Shown: one piece after another, positions 8,149-17,553 of the stretch
How positions within the stretch are numbered: the first letter of the stretch is position 1
Layout of the letters: the number at the start of each line of letters is the position of its first letter
Made by a program: the position numbers and the translations under genes
NCBI GenBank assembly: GCA_013115145.1
Contig: JAAPAO010000532.1
Coordinates: forward strand, 1-25,156
DNA from: Perkinsus chesapeaki
Lineage: Eukaryota; Perkinsozoa; Perkinsida; Perkinsidae
DNA length: 25,156 nucleotides
Reading direction: 5' to 3'
Notes under the pieces: model-generated
Database searches by the model: none
What the model was told of the DNA's origin: nothing
The model's input: only the letters and a program-made list of their open reading frames with translations

Positions 8149-8827
8149 TCAAGCTCCCTCTACTGTATGGTCCTGAAAATACAGTGAAGGAAAGATGTTT
8201 TAGGTAACACTTACAACGGCTGCTATTGGCTCTGCGTGAGGAGCACTCGACGCTGGTCCGTCTGAAGCATCTATCAACGAAGTCTATAGGATTCGGATCT
8301 TACCTGACGCGGATGGCTGCGCTCCCATAGACTTGAAAAGCAGGACAGTATTTCCGGAATTAATGTCATGAAAAAGAACCTGAAAAAAGCTAACTAAAGT
8401 TAAAGTTGAGTTCTTACCGCATGGCTCCTTTCGTACGTCACCGATCCGCCAAAGGACTTCCCGACTATACAGTGCCATGGGCCCTATAAAAAGAGATATC
8501 CAACTGCGAGCCAAATAATCACTTTTCCTGGTATCTGGTTGAACTCCGGATCTTGGTCCATGGTCGTCTTTATGCTCTCCGCGACGTCTTTTGATAGCGC
8601 ATGCTTGCCCAGCGCATCCGCGACGACTGAGATTGAATAGTAATTCCAGCGACGATGAAAGTGCCACTCACGCAGTCTAATTTTATTAGTTTGCTCCTCA
8701 TCGAAGTCGCACTTTTTCATCCGAATCCTAAATAACAGTATCGCCTCCCTTCGAGTGTTATCGCTTACGGTGGCAAACTTTCGAGTTGCTTTCGAAGAGC
8801 GTCTTCCTCCTCGTCGATTTCGGACAT
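8149..8827 (-). CDS. LC8-type dynein light chain (DYNLL family), seven exons
   Basis: Exons (minus): 8769-8827, 8672-8727, 8523-8626, 8418-8483, 8304-8379, 8215-8261 and 8149-8172. They sum to 432 nt, a 143-residue protein. Six introns of 38-45 nt all keep phase. The product follows the LC8 fold in order: CDFDEEQ (helix 1 start), VADALGKHALSKDVAESIK (helix 2), PWHCIVGKSFGGSVTYE (the hallmark WHCIVG-x2-FGS-x-VT-x-E strand) and VLLFKS (final strand). LC8 dimers bind short motifs in dynein intermediate chain and many other partners. Unlike the usual 89-residue protein, this one has an acidic 20-residue N-terminal extension (SEIDEEEDAL) and a roughly 30-residue Ala/Pro/Ser tail; GNTV replaces the usual strand sequence before LLFKS. 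The start is fixed by an in-frame TAA directly upstream. The third intron has a weak GTGATT donor. Confidence 0.85.
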
Positions 8828-8914
8828 TTAATCAACGATTACCTTAACCACCGCTAATTTACTAACAAAATGCACTTGGTTCTTAAGGACAACATAACTC
8901 CTAATACAACATGC

Positions 8915-9665
8915 TCACTCTGGTGAAATATCGATGCTCTCAGCGACGGTACCTTGAGAAACTGTAAGACAGGAGGATGGTCTTATTTGCGACCCTACTT
9001 ATTGTTTCACGTTCAAGTGCGTCACTATGCCAAGCGCGTAGACTTCTTATTTCTTCAAGTGACATCTCCAGTTCCATCAGAACGGATGCAACTACCAAAG
9101 ACGCTTCACACTTCCAATATCGATTCCCGTACCATCATCGGCCTTGCTCTTCAAGAGGGCTTCCAATTCCGGTGCGTAAGATCTGCTATCCTAAAGAGGA
9201 AAAGCTGACTCGCATTTTTCTTCGATTTTTTTGTCGTATTCTAGACATTTATAATACTATACTATAATTATCACATAACTTTTCTGATAACACTCCTGAA
9301 GCATCCTCCAGAATGGGTACTGGATGCTCCCCATTAAGCCGTAGCAAGGCACAAAAAATTGTTATGAACTTCCTTTACAGGTAGAGAATTTCGCTACCGC
9401 AATTGAGTATTCCCAAACAGCGCAGTTTAAAACGGAGAAGATCATAATATAGAAGAGTACAGTGTCCGAGTTAGAGGAATGTTTCAAATATGCTCCTTAC
9501 CCTAGGAGACTGTTGCAGTCTTTCCTCCCTAGTGGATGCTCTGTAGTGCTCGTGGCTCTCTGATGGCTTATAATATTTACAGCAATAAATGCATTTCTTC
9601 TTCGGCTCAACTGGCCTCGCTTCGATAGTATCGACGGCGACTTTAGGTGGACGGAAGTGTGTCAT
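8915..9665 (-). CDS. Small Cys/His-motif protein with C-terminal coiled coil (partly resolved)
   Basis: Resolved exons (minus): 9501-9665, 9133-9190, 8999-9091 and 8915-8961; exon structure between 9191 and 9500 is unresolved. The first exon begins MTHFRPPK and contains CIYCCKYYKPSESHEH, a C-x2-C ... H-x-H arrangement resembling a small zinc-binding motif. The last three exons join in phase through 41-nt and 37-nt introns and encode a charged helical segment (ELEALLKSKADD, MELEMSLEEIRSLR) predicted to form a coiled coil, ending in ISPE. That the first exon belongs with the last three is inferred from strand and proximity. The stop lies 88 nt upstream of the LC8 start codon. No specific family was recognised. 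Confidence 0.5.
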
Positions 9666-10170
9666 TAAGAGAGACTTGCTACATCACAGAGGTCATGTTG
9701 CCGAGAACGCTAAAGAGGTATACGCACTTGCTCGTCTTCATGTGTAGTCGGAAAGGAAAAGAAAATTTCTCCACAGTTCTTTCCAGAGAAAACTCACTAA
9801 GTTCCATTATCTTTCCTTCGGAAAAGCGTTTACGGTGATTTATACCAAATTATTTAGCAACGGACAGTGAGGTATGGTGGGTCCTACCAGAAAAAGTGTT
9901 GAAAACGATTTCGGACTTCGAAAAGCACGTCCCTAGCAAATGAGAAACCATTGAAAATGACGTGAAATCGAAGCAAGGACCAGACTCTTCACCAAAAGGT
10001 ACAAACTGCTGAAGTATGATACTTCAAGTATCTTTGTTAAGTCACCAATCATTATCGGTACTACAGACTTTGATGTCGGCAAGCGGGGAGACCGTACGGG
10101 AATCATCAAAGATATCACCAACAGACCTCTCCGTTAATAACACAACCCAACTATAGTGTACAAATATTCA
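9666..10170. other. Intergenic spacer with one palindrome
   Basis: About 500 nt between two minus-strand genes. The only structure seen is TGAAGTAT, G, ATACTTCA at 10010-10026, with a further half unit (AAGTATC) just after it. No supported ORF. Confidence 0.6.
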
Positions 10171-11388
10171 TCAACTTAGAAACGTATCACGTAAAGGGTT
10201 CGGTGGTGGCAACGGCGAGCTGATAAGTTCGTCAGCTGGTCCTCCTGTCAGAGGCCTCTCCGGCACCTTCGATTCTCGCCATAGTTTCTCGTATTTATCG
10301 TCCTCCTTAACGATCTCTGTCCGTGGCGGCGGCGGTGCTGTCGTTTTTCTGGACTTCAGCTCAGCTTCCAAAACCGCTACTCGAGCTGCAAGATCCTGTT
10401 TTTGCTTCACCGCATCGAAAGCCCTATCTCGCCATTTAACGATCTCGGCCTTCAATGAGGCGATCTCCTTGGAGTACTTCTCCTGGCTTGCAATGTCCGA
10501 CCATTCTGATTCGTAGTTCCTTTTATTTTCATCAGATCGTAGCGCTTGTGTTTCATCTGGCAGCTTCCCGTGCACTTCGTTATTATTGCATGTTTTCTTT
10601 ATCACCGAAACTATTCTCCTACTGGCTTCCTGAGTCGGCGCCTTTCCAGCATAATAATACAGGTCATCTCCACAAAGACTTCTATCTTTCTCGAGCATCA
10701 ACTCAAAGGCTTCATCCCTGCCTTCTGCACAGGCCACTTCAATCAGAGCCATGCCAGTGGGGTCTTCCTCTCTGGGATCGACCCCCATACCGATCAACGT
10801 CGAAACTATCTCCAAATAGCCCTTCCGACCGCTTTGCAGAGCATAGTGCCCACATAGCTGGCGATCATTGGTCGTAAGAGTGTGACCGTACCGGTCGACG
10901 ATCGCCCGGAAAGCTCGCACTTCCCCAGAACCGCACGAGTTCAAAAACACCGAGGAAAGTTCCTTGGCTGCCGGCTGCCTGGCTAGATCGTTGAACTCTC
11001 TTTGTGGCGATGGGACTGATGTACCAAGTGTAACAAAGCAGATGAGGGACGCTATTATTATTAGGAAGACTATAACCCTGACAGGGTCCATAGTAATCGC
11101 TTCATGCCCTTTTCGTATCGTTCCTCTTATCGAATCCTCCAAGTCCACCATTGGTGAAGTGGTGTACGACTTTCTCCGTGATTTACTGGGCGATATGTCT
11201 AATAGATCATCTCCTTGTTGCCGCATACGTTGTTGAGGGCCTCTCATCGGTTGCATAGGAATGCCTCCAGGATCTGGCGAACCATACCTACTAAAGTTAA
11301 TGAAGTTAAACGAAGGAGTCGAGGCTTACCGCGAGTCAGCGCTAGAAGAGGATGAAGGCTTTGAAGGCTCAGAGGAAGGTTGAAGCAT
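10171..11388 (-). CDS. Single-pass membrane protein with ankyrin-like repeats and coiled coil
   Basis: Exon 1 is 11330-11388 and exon 2 is 10171-11287, joined across a 42-nt intron (11288-11329, donor GTAAGC) in phase; 391 residues. The ATG at 11388 follows an in-frame TAA two codons upstream, which fixes the start. Order: Ser/Pro-rich N-terminus; basic KSRRKS; one hydrophobic segment (about residues 91-108, VIVFLIIIASLICFVTLG) that would make a type II membrane anchor; two to three degenerate ankyrin-type repeats (about 130-225, e.g. GYLEIVSTLIGMGVDP and GMALIEVACAEGRDEAFELML); a charged coiled coil (about 285-342); then a Pro-rich tail (APPPPRTE, SPLPPPNPL). Ankyrin repeats mediate protein binding. 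A membrane-tethered scaffold or adaptor is a reasonable inference, but the partner is unknown. No palindromes occur in the gene. Confidence 0.7.
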
Positions 11389-12083
11389 GAATTATAGGAA
11401 CACTGTTGCGACGAAGGTCGCATCTTGGACACCCGTTGAGGAAATGCAAGACTGAGTAAGAATGGCAAGAATTGATTTTGATTCTGACGCGCTCGCCTAG
11501 AAAAACCACGGCCCCGAGAGAACGTAGAATGGCTAGATGGCTGCAGGTGGTGATGCTATAGTAGTACGCATGGGAAAATGTGACACGTGAGCTCTTCTAG
11601 CTTAAACATTAAGTATGAACGCAAGACAACTTGTTCTGAAAACGCCAGGAGTCCATGCTAACGTTGCAGCGGTGAAGCGAGACGTATACGATTCCCGGTG
11701 TACTAACCACAGGGATGGATTCGTTACTGAGAGACTGGGACAGCGTTTGCTTGAGAATTGAACAGCAGTATCACACCGCGTGGGTTAGCGTGCGATGTGA
11801 AACAGAGAGATAAACGAAGAATGTTGCGATGTGAGTGAGATCATATCACGTCTATAGAGTACCTGTAGAGAATATTCAGTCGTATGCAGTGTGTACTCTA
11901 CACCGGGTTCATACTGTTGACTGGTGCACTTCATACTGTTCGAGCTACCAGTCGACTATGCTCAGTGGGCTACTACCTTTCACAAAAAGGGCCGGAGCAT
12001 AGGCCGCTAGACGGACGCGTGTGGATACATAGCAAAAGCCGTACATCCCAGTGTTTGGAGCAGTCAGTAGGGGGTTGAAATAC
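11389..12083. other. Intergenic region, nothing firm
   Basis: Upstream of the ankyrin-like gene on the minus strand and downstream of the gene at 12084-12599. A short direct repeat, TTCATACTGTT, occurs twice near 11909-11940. The frame at 12083-11945 may be the last part of the neighbouring gene. No promoter motif could be assigned. Confidence 0.45.
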
Positions 12084-12599
12084 GGTAGTCTCGCATAATC
12101 AACGTCGATCGAGCTCAGAAGTTGTGATGTCGTGAGAATAGGAACCCCAGACTCGGAGAGGGAAGTGCCAGTATCTACAGGTTCCTCAATTAGCGCCGAG
12201 CCGCCAAGATTCAGCTGGGAGTGCAAAGCCAGCAAATTATTTGCCTCCTCAGGGTTCCTGTTAATAATTACACCTCTAAAAGAAAACAACCGTCACTGGA
12301 TACCTATTAATTCGGAGATTCTTACATTCTATTGTTCTGGAAACATCGGAAAAACAACATGGAATCATAGGGTAAAGCTTGATCCACTCCTCGCTTGCGC
12401 GAGTTCGACCCCTGCATATGGCGGAAATATGACAGGTGATCCTTGTCGCGGGATTTGACGAAGAGCATGAGCTGTACCGCTGAGGATCGATCCTTGCCGA
12501 CAGCCCATTGCTCTTCGACACTTTGGTATGTTAAAACTTGTGGCAACGTGACCTTGGGTAAGTCTGCAACCGCACGCAGAGCGGTAATCGTATCCTCGC
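12084..12599 (-). CDS. Unidentified spliced gene, two internal exons
   Basis: Exons 12326-12599 and 12084-12275 (minus) join in phase across a 50-nt intron (12276-12325, donor GTAAGA, acceptor TTTTCTTTTAG). The product is clearly protein-like: VADLPKVTLPQVL, a QLMLFVKSRDKDH segment, NPEEANNLLALHSQL, then an acidic Ser/Thr-rich part ending DVDYARLP. The first exon is entered after a normal acceptor (CATCATCCAG), so at least one more exon lies upstream, in or beyond the palindrome cluster at 12610-12645. After 12084 there is a GTATTT donor; alternatively the frame runs unspliced to 11945. No family was recognised. Confidence 0.55.
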
Positions 12600-12609
12600 C
12601 TGGATGATG

Positions 12610-12645
12610 CTTAGACTGTCTAAGTACATGTCTAAGTTAGACATG
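12610..12645. repeat. Chained single-centre palindromes
   Basis: CTTAGAC, T, GTCTAAG (12610-12624) is followed after two bases by CATGTCTAA, G, TTAGACATG (12627-12645). The four arms are variants of one unit in alternating orientation. They lie immediately upstream (minus-strand sense) of the exon at 12326-12599, probably in an intron. Confidence 0.9.
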
Positions 12646-13399
12646 ACGAGTGTCGTAAGTACGATGAACGCGAGAAGTTGTAACTAAGACAATGCTAATG
12701 AATTTCCAACGAATATTGACGCATGACGAATATTTTAGCAGGGAAATTTGACGATTATTTATTCACATTTTTTATGTGATTTTACACTTTTTCGTACTTG
12801 AGAATTACAAGGAAGGAAAACGGACGACAGATAATATTGACGGTGTGTGATTCTGCGCGATTGCCGTGATTAGTCACAGGCTGTGAAGGTTTCGAGACTA
12901 ACGACCGAACATGACCACTCAACGCACAAGGGGATACACCATCAGGGACAAATAATGCAACCCTCCCTTGGAAAAGGTCAGAATATACAAATTAGTATCA
13001 ATTGGTATCCGAGTGTGCAGTGGGTAAGTTGGTATCGCTCTGAGGTATACAAGATGCTACGTGGATGAATTGGTCCGTGGATCAGTTGATAGTGGGAGGA
13101 ATGGACTACACATACCTTAGTGAGGGATACACAATCATCGAGTAACAGTGACAGCGGGTTGAATGATCTCGGTTTTACACCCAAAACCTCCGTGCCTTGA
13201 AATCCGGCCCGTCTACAACCCTAGCTCGAGACACAATATGAAGGTCTACGTCCCTCGTAATGCACACTCCCGTCTGACCTCTGCCTCGTGCTTATTTAAT
13301 AGTTAGTTTCCGGAAGATGACATAGAACGTGTCACCTCCGTATGACGTGACATATTGAATCAGTCACTCGCGTGGGCGAGGTAACAGTCCCACTGTGAA
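12646..13399. other. Region without a supported gene
   Basis: AT-rich at its left end (about 12700-12800), then mixed sequence. Only short ORFs with no protein-like content on either strand. A weak hairpin (TCACAT/ATGTGA) lies around 12764-12780. Confidence 0.5.
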
Positions 13400-13510
13400 T
13401 ATGGCTTGGTTAGACTTTCCAGTATTTGTGCAGCTTTCGAGAGGGTCAATACCTATACTGTTATTGCCCTTCAATCGAGAAGAATGTACTGTGTGTATGA
13501 ATCAATTGCG
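13400..13510 (+). pseudogene. hAT dimerisation-domain fragment, unit 1
   Basis: Plus-strand frame encoding LVRLSSICAAFERVNTYTVI, a degraded form of the hAT C-terminal motif (small residues, ER, then a hydrophobic strand). It is homologous to 14929-15060, which preserves the motif better. No intact transposase surrounds it, so it appears to be a relic or part of a gene family derived from a transposase. Confidence 0.5.
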
Positions 13511-13516
13511 CTAGCC

Positions 13517-13551
13517 ATTCAATCATTGAATTTCAATAGCCATCAATGGCT
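13517..13551. repeat. Palindrome cluster
   Basis: ATTCAAT, C, ATTGAAT (13517-13531), then AGCCAT/ATGGCT with a 2-nt centre (13538-13551). Further CAAT/ATTG units continue to about 13570. Confidence 0.8.
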
Positions 13552-13625
13552 GTCATTGATAACCATTGAGCCGTCTTGCCATTTTGGCCTCGTAAGAGCT
13601 TGTCCTAAGAAACCACTGGTTATTC

Positions 13626-14069
13626 TTGACAAGCTTGCTTCATCTACATCTCTGCTACATCATCATCTGCTTCTTACTCGTGGTGCTTGGAGCTCATCTC
13701 TCGATGCCAGCTTCTGGACTCGATGGTAATTATTCCTATGCGAGCGACTATAAATGGTGTGTTCAAACTGAATGGTTCACAGATGAAGAATACAAGTCAG
13801 TCACATTCCGTATACATCGTTATATTTATCCTAGTGCGAGCTTTCATGCGCAATTCTCTGTTAATAACAAGTCTATGACCCATTACTATGTAACTGGTCC
13901 TGAACTGTATTATTACGACTTAATAAGATTCGCGGCTCGATACTCTGTACCGTTGCGCTCGGGAGATCTTCGTGAATTCTCTTATGTAGCCGAGAATGAT
14001 GAACTGCGTACTCTTATTGATGGTACTGATACAATACTAGCTCATGAAGCATGTCCACCGGTTCGCTGA
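13626..14069 (+). CDS. Probable secreted protein, about 147 codons, start unresolved
   Basis: An open plus-strand frame ends at TGA 14067-14069. Its first part is a strongly hydrophobic segment (YIIICFLLVVLG) followed by small residues, like a signal peptide, then a hydrophilic body rich in Tyr (ASDYKWCVQTEWFTDEEY, ELYYYDLIRF). The first in-frame ATG (13704) lies after the hydrophobic segment and an in-frame TAA lies at 13593, so the true start is probably in an upstream exon. No domain was recognised. Composition and regularity suggest a real gene. It follows an hAT fragment and a palindrome cluster. Confidence 0.5.
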   Translation: MTSLLHLHLCYIIICFLLVVLGAHLSMPASGLDGNYSYASDYKWCVQTEWFTDEEYKSVTFRIHRYIYPSASFHAQFSVNNKSMTHYYVTGPELYYYDLIRFAARYSVPLRSGDLREFSYVAENDELRTLIDGTDTILAHEACPPVR

Positions 14070-14928
14070 ACAAGAGTAGCTCCGAGTCATAACTCCTGAT
14101 ACTCGGAAAAAGCAACTCCCAATGTAGGCTGTATGTATTTATCTTTAATGCCTTGAAGTGATGGTCTATCGAGTATACGCTTCGATTCCTCAGATAAGTT
14201 GCATATACCTGGTCATCTGTTTCGGCACTATTGCCTTTCTATTCTCCAAATGCTCCATGTAAGTTTATAAGATATGAATTGTAACCGTGGCTTTCGTATG
14301 GGCCGTGGCATGGTTCTGGCCCTCTTAGTAAGATAGAGATAGATTCCAGTTAAGAGTTCACAGTTACTTCAAGCAACTTGCTTGCCTTTTTTGTGATAAC
14401 TTCATATTGTCTATCAGAAATTATTTAACAGGCTTGCATCGGCAGATTTTGAGTCTACAGTGCACTGGTACACCATCTTTGATCTACGTCTATACTACTA
14501 CCACGTTACGCCGTTCGTTAGTGGGCACTTGGCAGTATGGTACCAGTCATTTCACTACGTAGGCACTTTGCTGGGTTGCGTTACATGTAGTGTTACAAGA
14601 TTGATTCAATCTCATTGAAATATGCGAGTGCTAGAGCCCCTTTATGGCTTGAGTGCACTAGTCCCAATTGGCTGTGGTTTCGCATCCTGTATGTCTGTCA
14701 AATGAGATTGGGTTTTCCGGTATCAATCTGCTAAGTGAAGCTCACGGTTACGGCGGTTGCGCTGCAGCATCGCCGATGCTGCCTGAGCTCATGTATGACA
14801 TCTGTACTAGAGACGCCTAGTCTGATGTCTACCATGCGTTATATAGCTATATCGTCGGCCTGCAAAGTCCTGGTGACAGCAATTGTGTCGCGACTAGTGT
14901 GTGTGAGTTTATAGTCCAACGGCGAAAA
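14070..14928. other. Repeat-rich intergenic stretch
   Basis: No supported ORF. Palindromes: 14598-14612 (AGATTGA, T, TCAATCT), refolding with ATTGAA downstream after a 3-nt gap, and 14764-14782 (GCAGCATCG, C, CGATGCTGC). Confidence 0.6.
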
Positions 14929-15060
14929 TTGGCTTAGTTAGACTATCCATTCCATGTGCAGCTTCAGAGCGAGAGTTTAATACCTATACTGTTATTGTCA
15001 CGACTCGTGACAGCATTTCGTCCACCGGAACTCAAAGAATGCTCATTGAGAATCACAAGT
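14929..15060 (+). pseudogene. hAT dimerisation-domain fragment, unit 2
   Basis: Frame encoding LVRLSIPCAASEREFNTYTVI, close to the hAT consensus (hydrophobic, P, SA-SER-x-F, then strand and Arg). It is homologous to 13400-13510 but carries about 24 extra bases right after the shared GTTATTG. That extra sequence contains the palindrome TGTCACGA, C, TCGTGACA (14996-15012). The frame is open to about 15110. No complete transposase is present. Confidence 0.6.
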
Positions 15061-16095
15061 CGCGAATCATGACTCGTGATGTTGCTCACTTCCGATGCAG
15101 CCCGCTGATAGGGTAGACGGTTACGGGAGAGCAACTGTAGTCAAAAATAGCCTTTCCGAAAGAACTGGGGACGTCCACAACGTTGGTTCCGCTACGGGGG
15201 ATGTAGACTACATCATGTAGTGTGATACTCGAAGCCTTTGAGTATCCGTGACTCATTTAAATCTTAATCTGACACTTAACGATATTTGCTGAATCACCTA
15301 AAGTATTGTCATCTGTTCAATATACGCTTTCTCAAACGTTGTGTATCCTCGGACCCATCATTTGCTATAAGCCTCTATCTATGTTACTCTATGTGCGAAC
15401 CATTTCCTGGCGTCACCTGTCTTTGTTCATTGCCGGTGTCCGACATTCGTTATTGGTTGGCATCTGGTAGTACTCAAGTCAATCCGTCGAAGCATCAGTG
15501 ATGCTGCATCGCTGGCTCGTGTTGATCGATTTGACCCTCAATTATCGGCTAGGCCAATTAAATTCGCCTTACAGCATTCTTGCTATTACATTGCCAGATT
15601 TGTGTGGAGACTTGCCCCTTCGCTTCTCAAGAATCGTACTACTTTGATAGTAGAAAACCTGGTATTACATACCCCCCGCAAATGCGTAAAGAATATAAGT
15701 TATACGCATCGGGCGTCACCTTCTATTATCATGCTTATCTTCTTTCATGCTAAAAACGGGCTCACATCATATCCTATATAAACTCTATGGTGATGTATGG
15801 CATTATAATAGTACATTGTATTACAACATTGGGGAGTCTAACTATTCTCAACGTTGCAAGATGTGCACACTGCTATAGCTACACAGTGGACTTACAGTTC
15901 GTCTTACTACTTCGATATCATCTGACTACTGATTACTGTTTCACAAATATTGCTATCTCAACGCTTCAATGAATGACCGCATATCACTCAGGCCCTGTGT
16001 CCCAGGATAGCCTACCCTCGGGTCAGCGAGAAACACGAGGACTCCAATTGGGCAGTTCCGGCAAGCCATAGACTCCCTACCACGATGCGGTTTTT
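15061..16095. other. Repeat-rich stretch without a supported gene
   Basis: Palindromes: 15066-15080 (one mismatch, centre C15073), 15200-15214 overlapping 15208-15220 (GATGTAG, A, CTACAT, C, ATGTAG), 15224-15246 (GATACTC ... GAGTATC) and 15491-15505 (AGCATCA, G, TGATGCT). ORFs at 15286-15501 and 15787-15972 show no convincing protein character. Confidence 0.55.
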
Positions 16096-16500
16096 TTGAG
16101 CATCCCTGCTTCACCCTGCATCAGCGAACCGTCAGCCCTTGATCATTGTTCCTTGCGGTGCGAATGGTTTGGAAGTTCCAAATTGGAAGCACTGGTCTCG
16201 CTGAGGACCCCTCAGCGAGGATATATGATGAGTATAAGAGCTCGTGCTTTTCGAAACGTTTGTGTAAACGAGCGATTCTAGTACGCTAGTGCGGGTAAGT
16301 CTCTCTTGGGTAACCCAAGAACCCAAGATGGGTTCATCGCCGATAATGGGCATGACTATATGAAAGCAAATCGTATATTTCCCGAAGGAATACATTCGTG
16401 TTTCCTTTCGGTTTAATGAAATGTACTGTACCGAAACTTTCATTCTATCTCCTATATAAAATACATCCTTATTTCTGAGGGACACTTCTGTGGGACTAGA
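16096..16500 (+). pseudogene. Degenerate duplicate of the 17167-17790 locus with palindrome insertions
   Basis: From about 16110 to 16500 this aligns in direct orientation with about 17435-17790: shared CATCAGCGA, TTGCGG/TTGCGC, ACATTCG followed by TTTCCTT-CGGT, and a TTTCTGAGG-like box. Relative to the other copy it carries extra sequence precisely at palindromes: the right arm of 16197-16219 (CTCGCTGAGG, ACC, CCTCAGCGAG) and 22 nt at 16311-16332 holding the chain TCTTGGGT, A, ACCCAAGA plus GAACCCA/TGGGTTC. The coding frame of the other copy is not maintained, so this is probably a decayed paralog. Confidence 0.5.
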
Positions 16501-17166
16501 CCCCTCCCTGACTTCGCGTAACGGATCGCTAACAACAGGCCACGCATACTATGCTGAACCAAAACGGTCACGGTGACATACCTCAGGTATGATACCTGTT
16601 ACGGATTTCATGATCAACAGAAGTGTGGTTGGAAAACATTTACTGACACACTTTCACTGAAGTGTCATCTGAACACCGCGGACACTGACATAAATATGCA
16701 CCGTGCATAATGCACGAAGGCACAGCCAGTCACTGTAGAGAGTGATCGATGTTGGGCTTCATGATGGCCCTCTTAAGGGGCTGTCACGGCTCATGAAAAG
16801 GCTTCGTAACATAGCACGGTAGGAACCCAGTCGTATAAGCCAACATGACATCTGGTGTGTTCGCTCCGAATGCCTAGGCCCCAGGCTTCGGTCATAATTG
16901 CGCTCACTTGGCCGATCACTTCAACCGTCGCCGCTCCAATTCCACATTCGTAGCGGAATCATTAACGACGTCATGAATTATTCATAGTTACTATGAATTA
17001 AACATTATCATGTTGTTCAGGTGTCTCGTATCGTACGAAAATTCGTATGCTTCCTGCAAGACCTTTGCAGTGTTTGCGTCGATAACGTAGATCCAGCTCA
17101 CCGAGTTTAGCTTAGTGGAAGTCGTCGCTTGATAAAGGAGAGGCATCGTACCTCAGGTACGTACAA
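16501..17166. repeat. Intergenic palindrome cluster
   Basis: Six single-centre palindromes in about 600 nt: 16577-16591 (CATACCT, C, AGGTATG), which overlaps a further AGGTAT, G, ATACCT; 16695-16709 overlapping 16702-16716 (units based on GTGCAT); ATGAAT, T, ATTCAT at 16973-16985, overlapping 16980-16998 (ATTCATAGT, T, ACTATGAAT); and 17147-17161 (CGTACCT, C, AGGTACG). The first and last use nearly the same unit 570 nt apart. No supported gene. Confidence 0.85.
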
Positions 17167-17553
17167 GTGTTACTTTTATTTAACCTTCACGAGGTAAAAA
17201 TAGTTCACAATCTAATTCATCGGTTACAGAACGAGCCAGTTTGCCGAAGTGTTTCGGGTATGCCTTTAGAATCTAGGAGTCAAGAACTTTCTTGTGAGGT
17301 CCTACTTCACATTCTACGTCTTAGAAAGGATCTTTTCGACCTCCTTTCTATTCCAGTCATCGTTTCAATTGAAAAGGTTTATCAGACACACACTCTTCTA
17401 TTTAATGGGCTCCTCCAGAAAGCCTTTTTGCTCTACCTTTCATCAGCGATCCGTCTGTCATCGGTAGATGTTTCTTGCGCTTCTGCTGAATTCGTTGAGG
17501 AGAGTATACGAGTGAATCTTAGTGATTTCTCAAATCACGTGTTCGCCTGCTGA
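17167..17553 (+). CDS. Unidentified ORF, helical Leu-rich protein
   Basis: Open plus-strand frame to TGA 17551-17553. The convincing part starts near 17228, after a possible 36-nt intron (17192-17227, GTAAAA ... TTACAG). The product is Leu/Ser-rich and probably helical (ELSCEVLLHILRLRKDLFDLL, then YLSSAIRLSSVDVSCASAEFVEESI). There is no clear start; the first internal ATG begins MPLESRSQ. The 3' part and downstream flank are duplicated and degenerate at 16110-16500, which suggests a gene with a dead paralog. The last codons include a GTGATTT/AAATCAC hairpin (17522-17538). Function unknown. Confidence 0.4.
   Translation: MLLLFNLHEVKIVHNLIHRLQNEPVCRSVSGMPLESRSQELSCEVLLHILRLRKDLFDLLSIPVIVSIEKVYQTHTLLFNGLLQKAFLLYLSSAIRLSSVDVSCASAEFVEESIRVNLSDFSNHVFAC

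Noticed and set aside
8954-9267. Plus-strand ORFs of 84 and 96 codons
   Set aside because: The minus strand here gives phase-consistent coiled-coil exons, so these are antisense shadows.
10455-11236. Plus-strand ORFs over the ankyrin-like gene
   Set aside because: They are shadows of the 391-residue minus-strand frame, which has clear domains.
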